Made by a program: the position numbers and the translations under genes
Source: Paludifilum halophilum
GTDB lineage: Bacteria > Bacillota > Bacilli > Thermoactinomycetales > DSM-45169
Reading direction: 5' to 3'
Assembly: GCF_002245355.1 (NCBI RefSeq)
Contig: NZ_NOWF01000001.1
Span: 124,001-188,000, forward strand
DNA: 64,000 nt
Shown: positions 48,309-57,371 of the stretch, in pieces
Numbering within the stretch: the first letter of the stretch is position 1
Layout of the letters: every line of letters begins with the position of its first letter
The notes under the pieces: model-generated
What the model saw: only the letters and a program-made list of their open reading frames with translations
What the model was told of the DNA's origin: nothing
Databases searched by the model: none

Positions 48309-49325
48309 TTAATCGGGAATGAGGGTCGGTTTGGAACTGGATGGGGCAGGGGGCTTCGTTGAGAAATCATTCAAGGCTGGGCGGCCCAAGTAGAGAACCA
48401 GGAGAACTAAGGTGATCAGAGCAACCAAATACTTGGTCCAGTCAGGCCAGGGGGCGGGTGTAATAAACCCTTCAATCAATCCGGCAATGATGAACATCGG
48501 AATGACGCCCAGGATCAACCGGACGGTGACTCGACCTTCCCGTTTAAAGGATTCCAACCGGGAGCGATCACCCGGAACAAAAAAGGCATAAGCCAGGGAC
48601 AAACCGGCGGCGCCGGAGATGAAAATGGCAGTCAGTTCGATGATTCCATGAGGCCAAATAAATGCCCAAAAGGTATATGAAGCCCCTGACTGTTGAAACA
48701 GGGCGGCTAATGCCCCGATCAAAAGTCCGTTGGAGAAAAGAACCCATACGGTCCCCACTCCCAACATGGCACCCAGTGCAAAGCAGAGGAAGGCGACTTT
48801 GATATTGTTGGTCATGATTTGGCTGGAGACGACGGCATGGTTCCATTGGTTTTGCCCGATTTGATCCGGATCGAGGTTTTCTGTCATACCGGCAGGCAGA
48901 AAGGCGTTTCCGTTATCCGGATCAGCCAGGGTAAAACCGTAGGCGTAAAGCGCCCCCGCGACAAACAGCAGGGCCGCGATCAGGAAAAAGATCGACCGTT
49001 CATAGAACAGTTCCGGAAAGCGACGGTTGAAGAAGTGGATTCCCCGGCGGGCGTCGCTCTTGGAATGATTTCCATAAACCGCCTGATGGGCCCGGGCCAC
49101 CAGGCGGTTGAGATAACGAGTGACCGGATGTTCGGGAAAATAGGTTTGGGCATAGGCAAGGTGTGTTGCGGTTTGCCGGTAAGTATGACCGAGTTCGTCC
49201 AAGGTTTCTCGAGAAACTTCTTGGCTATGGATTCGGGTTAGCAGAGATTCCAACCGTTTCCACACAGGTTGGTGTTTTTGGGTGAATAATTGGACACGAT
49301 GTGCGGATTGAACGGACACTGACAA
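48309..49325 (-). CDS. SpoIIM (DUF95) superfamily membrane protein
   Basis: 338 residues. A soluble N-terminal helical part (about 1-110: LESLLTRIHSQEVSRETLDEL) is followed by six membrane helices of the SpoIIM/DUF95 type, with NNIKVAFLCFALGAMLGVGT and WPHGIIELTAIFISGAAGL as the conserved core. It is larger than sporulation SpoIIM (about 215 residues) and belongs to the form that pairs with RDD and MoxR/DUF58 proteins. The start is TTG 49325 or GTG 49319 behind GGGAGGTGG. It diverges from the RDD gene across 60 bases, so the two are probably controlled together. It is not the engulfment SpoIIM itself. Confidence 0.82.
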   Translation of the reverse strand: MSVSVQSAHRVQLFTQKHQPVWKRLESLLTRIHSQEVSRETLDELGHTYRQTATHLAYAQTYFPEHPVTRYLNRLVARAHQAVYGNHSKSDARRGIHFFNRRFPELFYERSIFFLIAALLFVAGALYAYGFTLADPDNGNAFLPAGMTENLDPDQIGQNQWNHAVVSSQIMTNNIKVAFLCFALGAMLGVGTVWVLFSNGLLIGALAALFQQSGASYTFWAFIWPHGIIELTAIFISGAAGLSLAYAFFVPGDRSRLESFKREGRVTVRLILGVIPMFIIAGLIEGFITPAPWPDWTKYLVALITLVLLVLYLGRPALNDFSTKPPAPSSSKPTLIPD

Positions 49326-49387
49326 ACCACCTCCCTTCCCATTCTATCACGGGAAAGGAGAGGGAAAAGGGGAAAAGGAGCTGTTTT

Positions 49388-50155
49388 ATGGAAAATCGGA
49401 TTTCGGTGACGACTCCCGAATTTGTCAACCTGGAGTTTGAAACCGCAGGAGTTGGAAGCAGGGCGCTGGCTCTCCTGCTGGATTGGCTGATCCTGTCGAC
49501 AGCCGGACTGCTTTTGTTGATCCCGGCTTCTTTGTTTATGGGTTTATCCGAGATCGTGGGCAATCCCTTTTGGAGCTCCCTCATTATCGCTGTTTTCTTC
49601 TTCCTGTTTCTCTTTTTGCCTTTGGCCTACTACGTCCTGACCGAATATTTTATGAACGGCCAGACCATCGGAAAAAAAGTGATGGGCCTTCGGGTGATCT
49701 CCGACCAAGGAACGGCTCCCGGATTTTTAGCCGTATTCCTCCGCAATTTGCTCCGCATGGTGGACAACCTGCCGCTGCTCTATCTGGTCGGAATGACCGC
49801 TGTGATGATCCATTCCCGGGAAAAACGGTTGGGGGATCTGGCTGCCGGTACATTGGTGGTAAGTCTCAGGGGGCAACCGATGCCGCAGATCCGCTTTCTC
49901 TATGCCAATGGGGAACCCCTCTTTGCTTCTCGGGAGTTATCCCCTGTCACGGAACAACAGTGGATGACACTGGACCGGTATCTGCATCGGAGGGAGTGGA
50001 TGACGCCTGCTGCCAGACAAACGCTGGCCGCAAAGCTGGTTATCGTTTTGTTTCCGGATATGAAAATCGAGCCGGGAAAAGAGGAGTTTTATTTGGAAAC
50101 GGCTTATATTCAACTGGGGCCCTATCAGGAACATCCGTATTTTATGCAACTTTAA
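49388..50155 (+). CDS. RDD family membrane protein
   Basis: 255 residues. The RDD domain occupies residues 15-170, with the usual Arg in helix 1 region (GVGSRALALLLDWLILS), Asp residues, and a GQTIGKKVMGLRVIS turn between helices 2 and 3. The C-terminal 80 residues are soluble (SPVTEQQWMTLDRYLHRRE). RDD proteins are ion or small-molecule transport modules, and most are uncharacterised. ATG 49388 follows AAAAGGAG; codons from 49301 on are open but lie over the divergent gene's ribosome site. Adjacent SpoIIM and RDD genes are a recurring pair. Confidence 0.88.
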   Translation: MENRISVTTPEFVNLEFETAGVGSRALALLLDWLILSTAGLLLLIPASLFMGLSEIVGNPFWSSLIIAVFFFLFLFLPLAYYVLTEYFMNGQTIGKKVMGLRVISDQGTAPGFLAVFLRNLLRMVDNLPLLYLVGMTAVMIHSREKRLGDLAAGTLVVSLRGQPMPQIRFLYANGEPLFASRELSPVTEQQWMTLDRYLHRREWMTPAARQTLAAKLVIVLFPDMKIEPGKEEFYLETAYIQLGPYQEHPYFMQL

Positions 50156-50306
50156 TATTTATATCCTTCTCTTCCTCATTCTCTTGGATTACAATAGATT
50201 TGTCGAACCCCCTGTGTTTTTGTACCAAAATGTCTCATCGGAACGGTTGAACATCCATTCCTAGTTTGTGCTGTCGATCCAGCTATATCCGGGGGAGTGA
50301 TGATCC

Positions 50307-51260
50307 TTGCGTTCTCCCATGGTGCGCACGGGAATTTTTTTATGTATTTGGAGTCTCGTTATGATGGGGTGTTCATCCGAAGCGCAACCTCCCACACCCT
50401 CCGCCGGTCAACCGGTTACGGAAGAGAAGGATGCGAATACCCAGTCGGAGGTTGAAACCCTCGAAAACGAAAAGAAAGAAGAATCGGCTTCCGCCCAGCA
50501 AACACCTGGGGCGAGAGAAAAAGGGGAAAAAAAGCAGAAAGAGAAGAAAGAGCAACAAGAAGAACCGATTCGAGAGCAAGAAAAGGAAGAGTTGAAGGAG
50601 ATCAAGAACCGTTCGGTGATCTATAACGGATCCAGAAAGACAAAAAAGATCGCTCTCACTTTTGACGACGGCCCGGACAAACAATACACCGGACAGATCC
50701 TCGATATTTTGAAGAGGGAAAAAGTTTCGGCCACTTTTTTTGTCATCGGACGGATGGCCCGGAAACACCCGGATATGCTGAAGCGAATCGTGCAGGAAGG
50801 ACATGTGCTGGCCAACCATTCCTGGAGCCATCGCTATTTTCCCAAATTGCCCATGAACCAAGTGGAAAGGGAAATCGAAAAGACGAACCGGGTTGTCAAA
50901 AAGGTGACCGGAAAGGAAATGACCTTGATCCGTCCCCCCTACGGTGCGGCGGACGGAGTGAGAAAAAAGATTCACGACAAAGGGTTTATGATTGTTAATT
51001 GGGATGTGGACACACGGGATTGGCGTTCCGGGAGGACCGCCGAAGCGGTGGTGAAATCGGTCAAAAAACATGCCGCCCCGGGGAGTATCATCCTTCTACA
51101 CTCTGCAGGCGGTTCCCGAGATCATACCGTTCAGGCGCTTCCCGAGGTCATCGCTTATCTCAAAAAGCAAGGTTATTCGCTGGTGACCGTAGATGATTTA
51201 TTGGATTCGCCGGCCTATTTGGAAACATCCGATCAGCCTGTATCGACAAAAAAGCCCTGA
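50307..51260 (+). CDS. Polysaccharide deacetylase lipoprotein (NodB domain)
   Basis: 317 residues. The N-terminus is a lipoprotein signal with C22 (SLVMMGC, a slightly unusual lipobox). A long charged linker of Glu/Lys/Gln (about 35-100) leads to the NodB domain: TFDDGP with D120/D121, HSWSH with H171 and H175, RPPYGAADG, DVDTRDW and ILLHS. These are the five motifs of metal-dependent peptidoglycan or chitin-type deacetylases, so the catalytic set is complete. It would act outside the membrane on cell-wall GlcNAc or MurNAc. The start is TTG 50307, 9 bases after GGGGGAG. It has its own terminator. Confidence 0.9.
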   Translation: MRSPMVRTGIFLCIWSLVMMGCSSEAQPPTPSAGQPVTEEKDANTQSEVETLENEKKEESASAQQTPGAREKGEKKQKEKKEQQEEPIREQEKEELKEIKNRSVIYNGSRKTKKIALTFDDGPDKQYTGQILDILKREKVSATFFVIGRMARKHPDMLKRIVQEGHVLANHSWSHRYFPKLPMNQVEREIEKTNRVVKKVTGKEMTLIRPPYGAADGVRKKIHDKGFMIVNWDVDTRDWRSGRTAEAVVKSVKKHAAPGSIILLHSAGGSRDHTVQALPEVIAYLKKQGYSLVTVDDLLDSPAYLETSDQPVSTKKP

Positions 51261-51271
51261 CGGGCTTTTTT
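51248..51271. terminator. Bidirectional terminator between the deacetylase and the sigma-54 activator
   Basis: AAAAAAGCCC-TGAC-GGGCTTTTTT, A and T tracts on both sides; it includes the deacetylase stop codon. Confidence 0.85.
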
Positions 51272-51281
51272 GTTTCTCTAT

Positions 51282-52847
51282 TTATTGAAAATGATATTTC
51301 TTCATCTTGTTATATAAAGTGGCTCGGGAAATTCCCAGCAGTTTGGCTGCCGCGGTTTTATTGCCGTAGGTTTTGATTAAAGCATTTCTGATCTGGGTCT
51401 CTTCGCTGTCAGTCGGCATCTGTCCGTTGAAAGGGACAGGGGAGGGCGGATGGTCTTTTCTCCCCATGAAATGGTTTGGGAGGTGGTGTGGTTGAATCAC
51501 CTCGTCATCTGCCAGAATGATGATTCGTTCCATCATATTGCGCAATTGTCTGATGTTTCCGTCCCAGTTATGATGCAGAAGCCGATACATCACTTCCGGA
51601 TCGATCTGTGGGATCGGCTTTTTATATTTGATGGAAAATTCCTTTAAGCACAGTTGAATCAGTTCCGGGATGTCTTCGATTCTTTCGCGCAGAGCGGGTA
51701 TATGGATGGAAACCACATTTAACCGATAGTATAGATCCTGTCTGAACGCCCCTTCGTCAATCATGTTCTCCAGATTCCGATTGGTAGCGGCAATGATGCG
51801 AACATCGACGGGGATCGGTTCGTTTCCTCCGATCCGGTAAAACTGCTTTTCTTGGAGGACGCGCAATAATTTTACTTGCAAGTCAAAAGGCATTTCTCCG
51901 ATTTCATCCAGGAATAGGGTTCCTCCTTTTGCCGCATCGATTTTTCCTTTCTTCCCTTCCTTGTTTGCACCGGTGAAAGCCCCCTTCTCATAGCCGAACA
52001 ATTCACTTTCAAACAGTGAAGCGGGAATAGCACCGCAATTGATGTCGATGAACGGACCTTCTGCACGAGGGCTCGCTCGATGGATGGCATGAGCGAACAA
52101 TTCCTTTCCGACACCGCTTTCCCCGGTGATCAGAACAGAAGCCTCTGTCGCGGCCACTTTTTCCGCCAAATCGACAGCTCGGCGAAGGGGTACGCTTCTC
52201 CCTTTGATTTTATGGAAGGGGTGATCTGTCTCTTTGGTATCGATGCTGCTTTCCAGATCCCGTATATAGGCTGTAGTGGTTGAAAGCTCGTCACTCAATT
52301 TGACGATATCAGTAATATCCCGTTCAACGGAGATCCCGCCGATCATAGAGTCATTCATCCGGACCGGCAATGTATTGATCAAAACATATACATCGGGATG
52401 AGGTTGATGATATTTTCGGATTACCCCTTTTCCATCCCTCAACACGGACATGACCTCAATGGAGTCTTCTTCGAAGAAATCGGTAATCGGTTTGCCGAGC
52501 ATTTCATCATGGGAGCATTGGAAGATTTCTTCCGATTTGTGATTCCAGGAGATGATATTTCCGTTCCGATCAACGGCGGTAATGGCGTCATCAACGGCCC
52601 GAAGCAGAGTTTCATAATAGGAGGAGCATATTTTCCATTGTTGAAATGCGGCTTGTGCGATTTTGGCAAAAGGGATCCATCCGACCAAGGTTCCGTCTTC
52701 ATCTTGCAGTACTATATCTTTCCCGTCCTCCACCTGATCGAGATCGGACAGGATACACTCCTTTGAAAGGGTTTTCATCTTAGAGCTGTCCAATGATTCG
52801 TTCCAAGGCGATGAAAGCGAGAGAAGAGAAATTTTTTGATTGAACAT
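51282..52847 (-). CDS. Sigma-54-dependent activator of proline catabolism (PAS-AAA+-Fis)
   Basis: About 521 residues. An N-terminal sensory part is followed by a PAS domain ([20 protein letters not shown], about 80-190), then the AAA+ domain with Walker A GESGVGKE, the sigma-54-binding GAFTGA, and Walker [12 protein letters not shown]. The C-terminal Fis-type helix-turn-helix is [23 protein letters not shown] 52847 (reverse) follows AAGGGGGG by 7 bases; the frame extends to 52901. It is divergent from putB, which has a -24/-12 promoter; a second one precedes the P5C dehydrogenase gene. It therefore probably senses proline or a product and drives both. RocR and AcoR-type regulators are its closest analogues. 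Confidence 0.88.
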   Translation of the reverse strand: MFNQKISLLSLSSPWNESLDSSKMKTLSKECILSDLDQVEDGKDIVLQDEDGTLVGWIPFAKIAQAAFQQWKICSSYYETLLRAVDDAITAVDRNGNIISWNHKSEEIFQCSHDEMLGKPITDFFEEDSIEVMSVLRDGKGVIRKYHQPHPDVYVLINTLPVRMNDSMIGGISVERDITDIVKLSDELSTTTAYIRDLESSIDTKETDHPFHKIKGRSVPLRRAVDLAEKVAATEASVLITGESGVGKELFAHAIHRASPRAEGPFIDINCGAIPASLFESELFGYEKGAFTGANKEGKKGKIDAAKGGTLFLDEIGEMPFDLQVKLLRVLQEKQFYRIGGNEPIPVDVRIIAATNRNLENMIDEGAFRQDLYYRLNVVSIHIPALRERIEDIPELIQLCLKEFSIKYKKPIPQIDPEVMYRLLHHNWDGNIRQLRNMMERIIILADDEVIQPHHLPNHFMGRKDHPPSPVPFNGQMPTDSEETQIRNALIKTYGNKTAAAKLLGISRATLYNKMKKYHFQ

Positions 52848-52881
52848 GAATGGTCCCCCCTTGGATACCGATTGACGTCTA

Positions 52882-52913
52882 TACAATTTTGTACATATCA
52901 ATACACTTTTGTA
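52882..52913 (+). promoter_or_regulatory. Candidate enhancer (UAS) pair for putB
   Basis: TACAATTTTGTA (52882-52893) and TACACTTTTGTA (52902-52913), two palindromic 12-mers exactly 20 bases apart, about 75 to 105 bases upstream of the -24/-12 promoter. Two helical turns apart is typical of activator dimer sites. They also lie just before the activator gene, so they may serve autoregulation. Confidence 0.65.
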
Positions 52914-52987
52914 TATGGATTTACATATATGTTTAAAACCATTTTACACATCTTTCTCTCCATCCTCAAATGGATGATAAAAATCAA

Positions 52988-53004
52988 TTGGCATGTATTT
53001 TGCT
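52988..53004 (+). promoter_or_regulatory. Sigma-54 (-24/-12) promoter of putB
   Basis: TTGGCATGTATTTTGCT matches TTGGCAN5TTGCT-type promoters with the GG and GC dinucleotides 12 bases apart. The start point would be near 53016, 30 bases before putB. Confidence 0.88.
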
Positions 53005-53045
53005 CTACATAACGTTCAAAAAAGGTGTTGTTTGGAGGGAAGGAA

Positions 53046-53960
53046 ATGATTGAAACCCTTTCGAAAAATATCTTTCTTTATGCTTCGCAAAGCAAGACGA
53101 TGAATCGAGCGGCTAAGAAATGGGGGCTCCGATTCGGGGCTTCGCAGGTTGTAGCGGGGGAAACGATTGAAAGTGCCGTGAAAGCGGTAAAATCATTGAA
53201 CGACAAAGGGTTGGTATGTACCGTCGATCACCTGGGGGAGTTTGTTTCGAGTCGTGAGGAAGCGACTGAAGCGACAGAATACTGCATCTGGACATTGGAC
53301 CGGATTGCGGAATCGGGGGTTCACTGCAACTTATCCCTGAAATTGACCCAACTCGGCCTGGATATCGATCAACGGTTTTGCTTTAACAACATGCGCCGCA
53401 TTCTCGATACGGCCGCCAAGCATCGAAATTTTGTGCGCATCGATATGGAAGATTATTCTCATTGCCAAATGACCTTGGATCTGCTGAAGGAACTCAGGCA
53501 AGAGTATGAGAACGTCGGGACGGTGATCCAGTCCTATCTATATCGCGCACTGCAGGATGTGAAAGATTTGAAAGGGGTTCCACTCCGCCTGGTTAAAGGA
53601 GCTTACAAGGAATCCCCGGAAGTCGCTTATCAAGAAAAGGCGAAAGTGGATGAAAACTTTATGACGATCATCAAAGAACATCTACTCAGCGGCAGCTATA
53701 CAGCCATTGCCACTCATGATCACAACATAATCGCCAAGGTGACAGATTTCGTCAAGGAAAAAGGGATCTCCCCCGATCAATTCGAGTTTCAGATGTTATA
53801 CGGTTTCAGAAAGGAATTGCAGATTCGCTTGGCTGAAGAAGGGTATACGATGCGTGTCTATATTCCTTTTGGAAACGATTGGTTCGGCTATTTTATGCGT
53901 CGCCTGGCAGAAAGGCCGCAAAATGTGGCTTTCGCTTTGAAAGGGATGTTTTCCCGATAA
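53046..53960 (+). CDS. putB: Proline dehydrogenase
   Basis: 304 residues, the monofunctional Gram-positive form. The TIM-barrel FAD enzyme has VRIDMEDYSHCQMTLDLLKE, the RLVKGAYKE strand, FEFQMLYGFRKELQ and the C-terminal RVYIPFGNDWFGYFMRRLAE motif with the arginines that bind proline carboxylate. It oxidises proline to P5C and passes electrons to the quinone pool. ATG 53046 follows GGAGGGAAGG. It is transcribed from a sigma-54 promoter. The P5C dehydrogenase gene is 151 bases downstream and has its own promoter. Confidence 0.95.
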   Translation: MIETLSKNIFLYASQSKTMNRAAKKWGLRFGASQVVAGETIESAVKAVKSLNDKGLVCTVDHLGEFVSSREEATEATEYCIWTLDRIAESGVHCNLSLKLTQLGLDIDQRFCFNNMRRILDTAAKHRNFVRIDMEDYSHCQMTLDLLKELRQEYENVGTVIQSYLYRALQDVKDLKGVPLRLVKGAYKESPEVAYQEKAKVDENFMTIIKEHLLSGSYTAIATHDHNIIAKVTDFVKEKGISPDQFEFQMLYGFRKELQIRLAEEGYTMRVYIPFGNDWFGYFMRRLAERPQNVAFALKGMFSR

Positions 53961-53966
53961 TCGATA

Positions 53967-54009
53967 GACAGAAATGTAAAGCATTAGACATCCGATTGAC
54001 ACTTCTGTA
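53967..54009 (+). promoter_or_regulatory. Candidate enhancer pair for the P5C dehydrogenase gene
   Basis: GACAGAAATGTA (53967-53978, inverse form) and GACACTTCTGTA (53998-54009) resemble the putB pair TACAnTTTTGTA at 9 to 10 of 12 positions and are 31 bases apart. Upstream of a -24/-12 promoter. Confidence 0.45.
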
Positions 54010-54049
54010 AATGTTTCAGGTGATTTCCCCATCTATACAAGGTGGATTT

Positions 54050-54066
54050 TTGGCATACCTTTTGCT
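54050..54066 (+). promoter_or_regulatory. Sigma-54 (-24/-12) promoter of the P5C dehydrogenase gene
   Basis: TTGGCATACCTTTTGCT, nearly identical to the putB promoter, GG and GC 12 bases apart, 45 bases before the start codon. Confidence 0.88.
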
Positions 54067-54111
54067 TTGTAATAGGACGGGGCAGCAACCATCAGTGAAA
54101 GGAGCTTGATT

Positions 54112-55659
54112 ATGACAACACCCTATAAGCATGAACCCTTTACGGATTTTCAACGGGAAGAAAATCGCCGGGCCTTTGAAGAGGCGTTGAACAAAGTAGA
54201 AGCATCTCTAGGACAGGACTACAGTCTTGTGATCGACGGAGAGCGGATTTCAACGGATGAAAAGCTCGTTTCCGTGAATCCGGCGAATAAAGAAGAAATC
54301 ATCGGAACGGTGTCCAAAGCGAACCAAGAGCTGGCGGAGCAAGCGATGGAAGCAGCATCCCAAGCCTTTAAAAGTTGGAGCAAATGGGATCCGGCTGCAC
54401 GGGCGGAAATCTTATTTCGTGCCGCGGCCATCGTTCGCCGCCGCAAGCATGAGTTTTCCGCTCTGCTGGTGAAGGAAGCGGGCAAGCCGTGGAAAGAAGC
54501 AGATGCAGATACGGCGGAAGCTATCGACTTCATGGAATATTATGGGCGTAAAATGTTGGAGCTGAAAGACGGGAAACCGGTAAACAGCCGAGAAGGCGAA
54601 ATCAACCGATACATTTATCAGTCGATCGGAGTGAGTGTCGTCATTCCCCCGTGGAATTTCGCCTGTGCGATCATGGTGGGAACGACTGTAGCTCCGCTGG
54701 TCACCGGAAATACAGTCCTGTTGAAACCGGCTGAACCGACACCGGTTATCGCCGCCAAGTTCGTAGAGGTGTTGGAGGAAGCCGGACTTCCCAAAGGGGT
54801 TGTCAACTTCGTCCCCGGTGATCCGGTGGAAATCGGTGAATATCTGGTGGACCATCCCAAAACCGCTCTGATCACTTTTACGGGCTCCCGCGCAGTGGGA
54901 ACGCGAATTTATCAACGGGCGGCTGTGGTTCATGAAGGTCAAACCCATCTGAAACGCGTGATCGCCGAAATGGGCGGGAAAGATACCGTCGTGGTCGATA
55001 AAGAGGCGGATCTTGATTTGGCGGCGGAATCGATCCTCGTGTCGGCATTCGGTTTTTCCGGACAAAAATGTTCTGCCGGTTCCCGGGCTGTGATTCATGA
55101 AGATGTTTATGATGCCGTTTTGGAGAAAACGGTTCAATTGGCCAAAGAACGGACCGTCGGTGATCCGCGCTCTCATGACACGTATATGGGGCCGGTCATC
55201 AATCAAAAGGCCTATGACAAAATCACTCGCTACATTGAAATCGGAAAAGAGGAAGGGCGTTTGGTAACCGGCGGCGAGGCGGATGATTCCAAAGGATATT
55301 TCATTCAGCCGACGATTTTTGCCGATGTAGATCCGAATGCCCGGATCATGCAGGAAGAAATCTTCGGGCCGGTAGTCGCCTTTTGTAAAGCCAAGGACTT
55401 TGAAGAAGCGATCGATATCGCCAATAATACGGAGTACGGCTTGACAGGGGCGGTCATTTCCAAAAACAGTGAAAATATCGAACGGGCGAAGCGCGACTTC
55501 CAGGTTGGAAATCTTTATTTCAACCGAAATTGTACCGGAGCGATTGTAGGCTATCATCCCTTTGGAGGATTTAAAATGTCCGGAACCGATTCCAAAGCGG
55601 GCGGACCGGATTATTTGATCCTCTATATGCAACCGAAAACCATCAGTCAAATGCTGTAA
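54112..55659 (+). CDS. putC: 1-pyrroline-5-carboxylate dehydrogenase
   Basis: 515 residues, an aldehyde dehydrogenase of the RocA/PutC type. Nucleotide-binding region: [20 protein letters not shown]; catalytic E286 in IAEMGGKD; nucleophile C320 in GQKCSAGSR; and [21 protein letters not shown]. It converts P5C/glutamate semialdehyde to glutamate with NAD. ATG 54112 follows AAAGGAG. Placement next to putB and putP shows its use in proline catabolism; rocA of arginine use would be elsewhere. A hairpin and a ribosome site follow, then putP. Confidence 0.95.
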   Translation: MTTPYKHEPFTDFQREENRRAFEEALNKVEASLGQDYSLVIDGERISTDEKLVSVNPANKEEIIGTVSKANQELAEQAMEAASQAFKSWSKWDPAARAEILFRAAAIVRRRKHEFSALLVKEAGKPWKEADADTAEAIDFMEYYGRKMLELKDGKPVNSREGEINRYIYQSIGVSVVIPPWNFACAIMVGTTVAPLVTGNTVLLKPAEPTPVIAAKFVEVLEEAGLPKGVVNFVPGDPVEIGEYLVDHPKTALITFTGSRAVGTRIYQRAAVVHEGQTHLKRVIAEMGGKDTVVVDKEADLDLAAESILVSAFGFSGQKCSAGSRAVIHEDVYDAVLEKTVQLAKERTVGDPRSHDTYMGPVINQKAYDKITRYIEIGKEEGRLVTGGEADDSKGYFIQPTIFADVDPNARIMQEEIFGPVVAFCKAKDFEEAIDIANNTEYGLTGAVISKNSENIERAKRDFQVGNLYFNRNCTGAIVGYHPFGGFKMSGTDSKAGGPDYLILYMQPKTISQML

Positions 55660-55664
55660 CCGTA

Positions 55665-55699
55665 TGACGGCAGTCCCTTCACTCAAGGGATTGCCGTCA
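55665..55699 (+). terminator. Hairpin between putC and putP
   Basis: A 15-bp stem (TGACGGCAGTCCCTT / AAGGGATTGCCGTCA, one G-T pair, 5-base loop) followed by ATTAAAATAAC. Weak T-run; it may reduce rather than stop transcription into putP, which has no own promoter that I can see. Confidence 0.6.
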
Positions 55700-55725
55700 A
55701 TTAAAATAACGAAGGAGGTAAATGG

Positions 55726-57198
55726 ATGGAACATGTAGTCGTCCTATCGATCGGTATCTATCTAATGGGGATGTTAACCATTGGCTATTTCGCTTATAAA
55801 AGGACTTCTGATTTGTCCGACTATATGCTCGGGGGACGAAGTCTGGGGCCGATGGTTACGGCGTTAAGCGCCGGAGCATCGGATATGAGCGGCTGGCTGT
55901 TGATGGGTTTGCCGGGTGCGATGTATGCCACCGGATTGAGTAGTGGATGGATTGCAGTCGGGTTGACACTGGGCGCTTATTTCAATTGGCTGTATGTGGC
56001 TCCGCGGTTGAGAACGTATACAGAAGTGGCCAACAATGCGATTACGATTCCTGACTATTTGGAGTACCGTTTTAAAGACCGGTCCAGAATCTTGCGGGTG
56101 GTTTCCGCGCTCGTCATCTTTGTATTCTTTACTTTTTATACTTCGGCAGGAATGGTTTCCGGCGGCGAACTTTTTAAAAATTCCTTTGAAATGGATTATT
56201 TGTGGGGGGTATGGATCACGGCCGGAGTGGTCATCGCGTATACCCTGTTCGGCGGTTTTCTGGCCGTCAGCTGGACAGACTTTGTTCAGGGAACGATTAT
56301 GTTTATCGCGTTGATTCTCGTTCCGGCCGTGGTGATTATGGAAGGAGGAGGCATCGAGGCTACATTCGATGAAATCCGCACGGTCGATCCGACATTGCTG
56401 GATGCGTTCAAAGAGACCGGCGGTCTGATTGGCCTTTGTTCGCTGTTGGCGTGGGGATTGGGCTACTTTGGTCAGCCGCATGTGATCATCCGCTTTATGG
56501 CGATCCACTCCGTCAAAGAAGTGAAAAACGCTCGCCGCATTGGAATGGGGTGGATGATCTTCTCCGTTGTCGGTGCGATGTTTACCGGTCTGGTCGGCAT
56601 TTCCTACTTCAGCCAATCCGGCCGCTCATTGGACAACCCGGAGGCCGTGTTTATCGTGTTATCCCAAGTTCTGTTCCATCCGTTGATCATGGGTTTCCTG
56701 CTGGCTGCCATCATGGCTGCTATCATGAGCACGATTTCGTCTCAATTGCTGGTGACGGCCAGCGCCTTGACGGAAGATTTTTATAAGGCGTTTTTCCGTC
56801 GTTCCGCTTCAGATAAAGAGCTGGTTCTGGTTGGACGCCTCTCTTTGTTGGGAGTTTCTCTACTCGCCCTCTTCTTGGCGTTAAACCCCAATGAAACGAT
56901 TTTGAATCTGGTCGGTTACGCATGGGCCGGATTTGGTGCCGCCTTCGGGCCTGTTGTGCTGTTAAGCTTGTACTGGAAGCGCATGAACAAATGGGGGGCC
57001 TTGGCCGGAATGGTGAGCGGTGCAGTGACGGTCATCGTCTGGGAGCAAATCGAAGCCTTTGATGCAATTTATGAGATCATTCCCGGATTCATCGCCTGTA
57101 TGATCACGATTATCGCAGTCAGTCTGTTGACAAAGAAACCGACGGCCGAGATGGAATCCGAGTTTGATCAAGCGGTCACTTCCATTTCTCGCAAATAG
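55726..57198 (+). CDS. putP: Sodium/proline symporter
   Basis: 490 residues with thirteen predicted membrane helices. SSS-family features: LGGRSLGPMVTALSAGASDM in helix 2 with the sodium-site serine/aspartate, SGWLLMGLPGAMYATGLSSG, and WGLGYFGQPHVIIRFMAI, a PutP signature. It brings proline into the cell with sodium. ATG 55726 follows AAGGAGG. It closes the putBCP set; with the sigma-54 promoters upstream, uptake and catabolism would be induced together. Confidence 0.95.
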   Translation: MEHVVVLSIGIYLMGMLTIGYFAYKRTSDLSDYMLGGRSLGPMVTALSAGASDMSGWLLMGLPGAMYATGLSSGWIAVGLTLGAYFNWLYVAPRLRTYTEVANNAITIPDYLEYRFKDRSRILRVVSALVIFVFFTFYTSAGMVSGGELFKNSFEMDYLWGVWITAGVVIAYTLFGGFLAVSWTDFVQGTIMFIALILVPAVVIMEGGGIEATFDEIRTVDPTLLDAFKETGGLIGLCSLLAWGLGYFGQPHVIIRFMAIHSVKEVKNARRIGMGWMIFSVVGAMFTGLVGISYFSQSGRSLDNPEAVFIVLSQVLFHPLIMGFLLAAIMAAIMSTISSQLLVTASALTEDFYKAFFRRSASDKELVLVGRLSLLGVSLLALFLALNPNETILNLVGYAWAGFGAAFGPVVLLSLYWKRMNKWGALAGMVSGAVTVIVWEQIEAFDAIYEIIPGFIACMITIIAVSLLTKKPTAEMESEFDQAVTSISRK

Positions 57199-57254
57199 AA
57201 AGAAAATAAAAACCCTCAATCATTTTGCGTTAATTTTAATACAATTAAATCAAT

Positions 57255-57278
57255 TTTTGAGACAGTCCGTTCTCAAAA
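57255..57278. promoter_or_regulatory. Short inverted repeat before the alcohol-dehydrogenase-like gene
   Basis: TTTTGAGA-N8-TCTCAAAA, 8-bp perfect arms, in the 170-base gap after putP and about 95 bases before the next start codon. Could be a terminator or an operator; no T-run beyond the arm. Confidence 0.4.
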
Positions 57279-57371
57279 TCTCCTATTCTGATAGGTTGAA
57301 TCGGCGGCATGTTTTTTCTGTCCTCAAAGGTGGAAGGTAGGATAGAGAACTCATGGACAGGAGGAATGGTG

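Noticed and set aside
54412-55734. 440-codon open frame antisense to the P5C dehydrogenase gene
   Set aside because: It mirrors putC exactly, has no ribosome site and no recognisable domain; long antisense frames are common in G+C-rich coding DNA.
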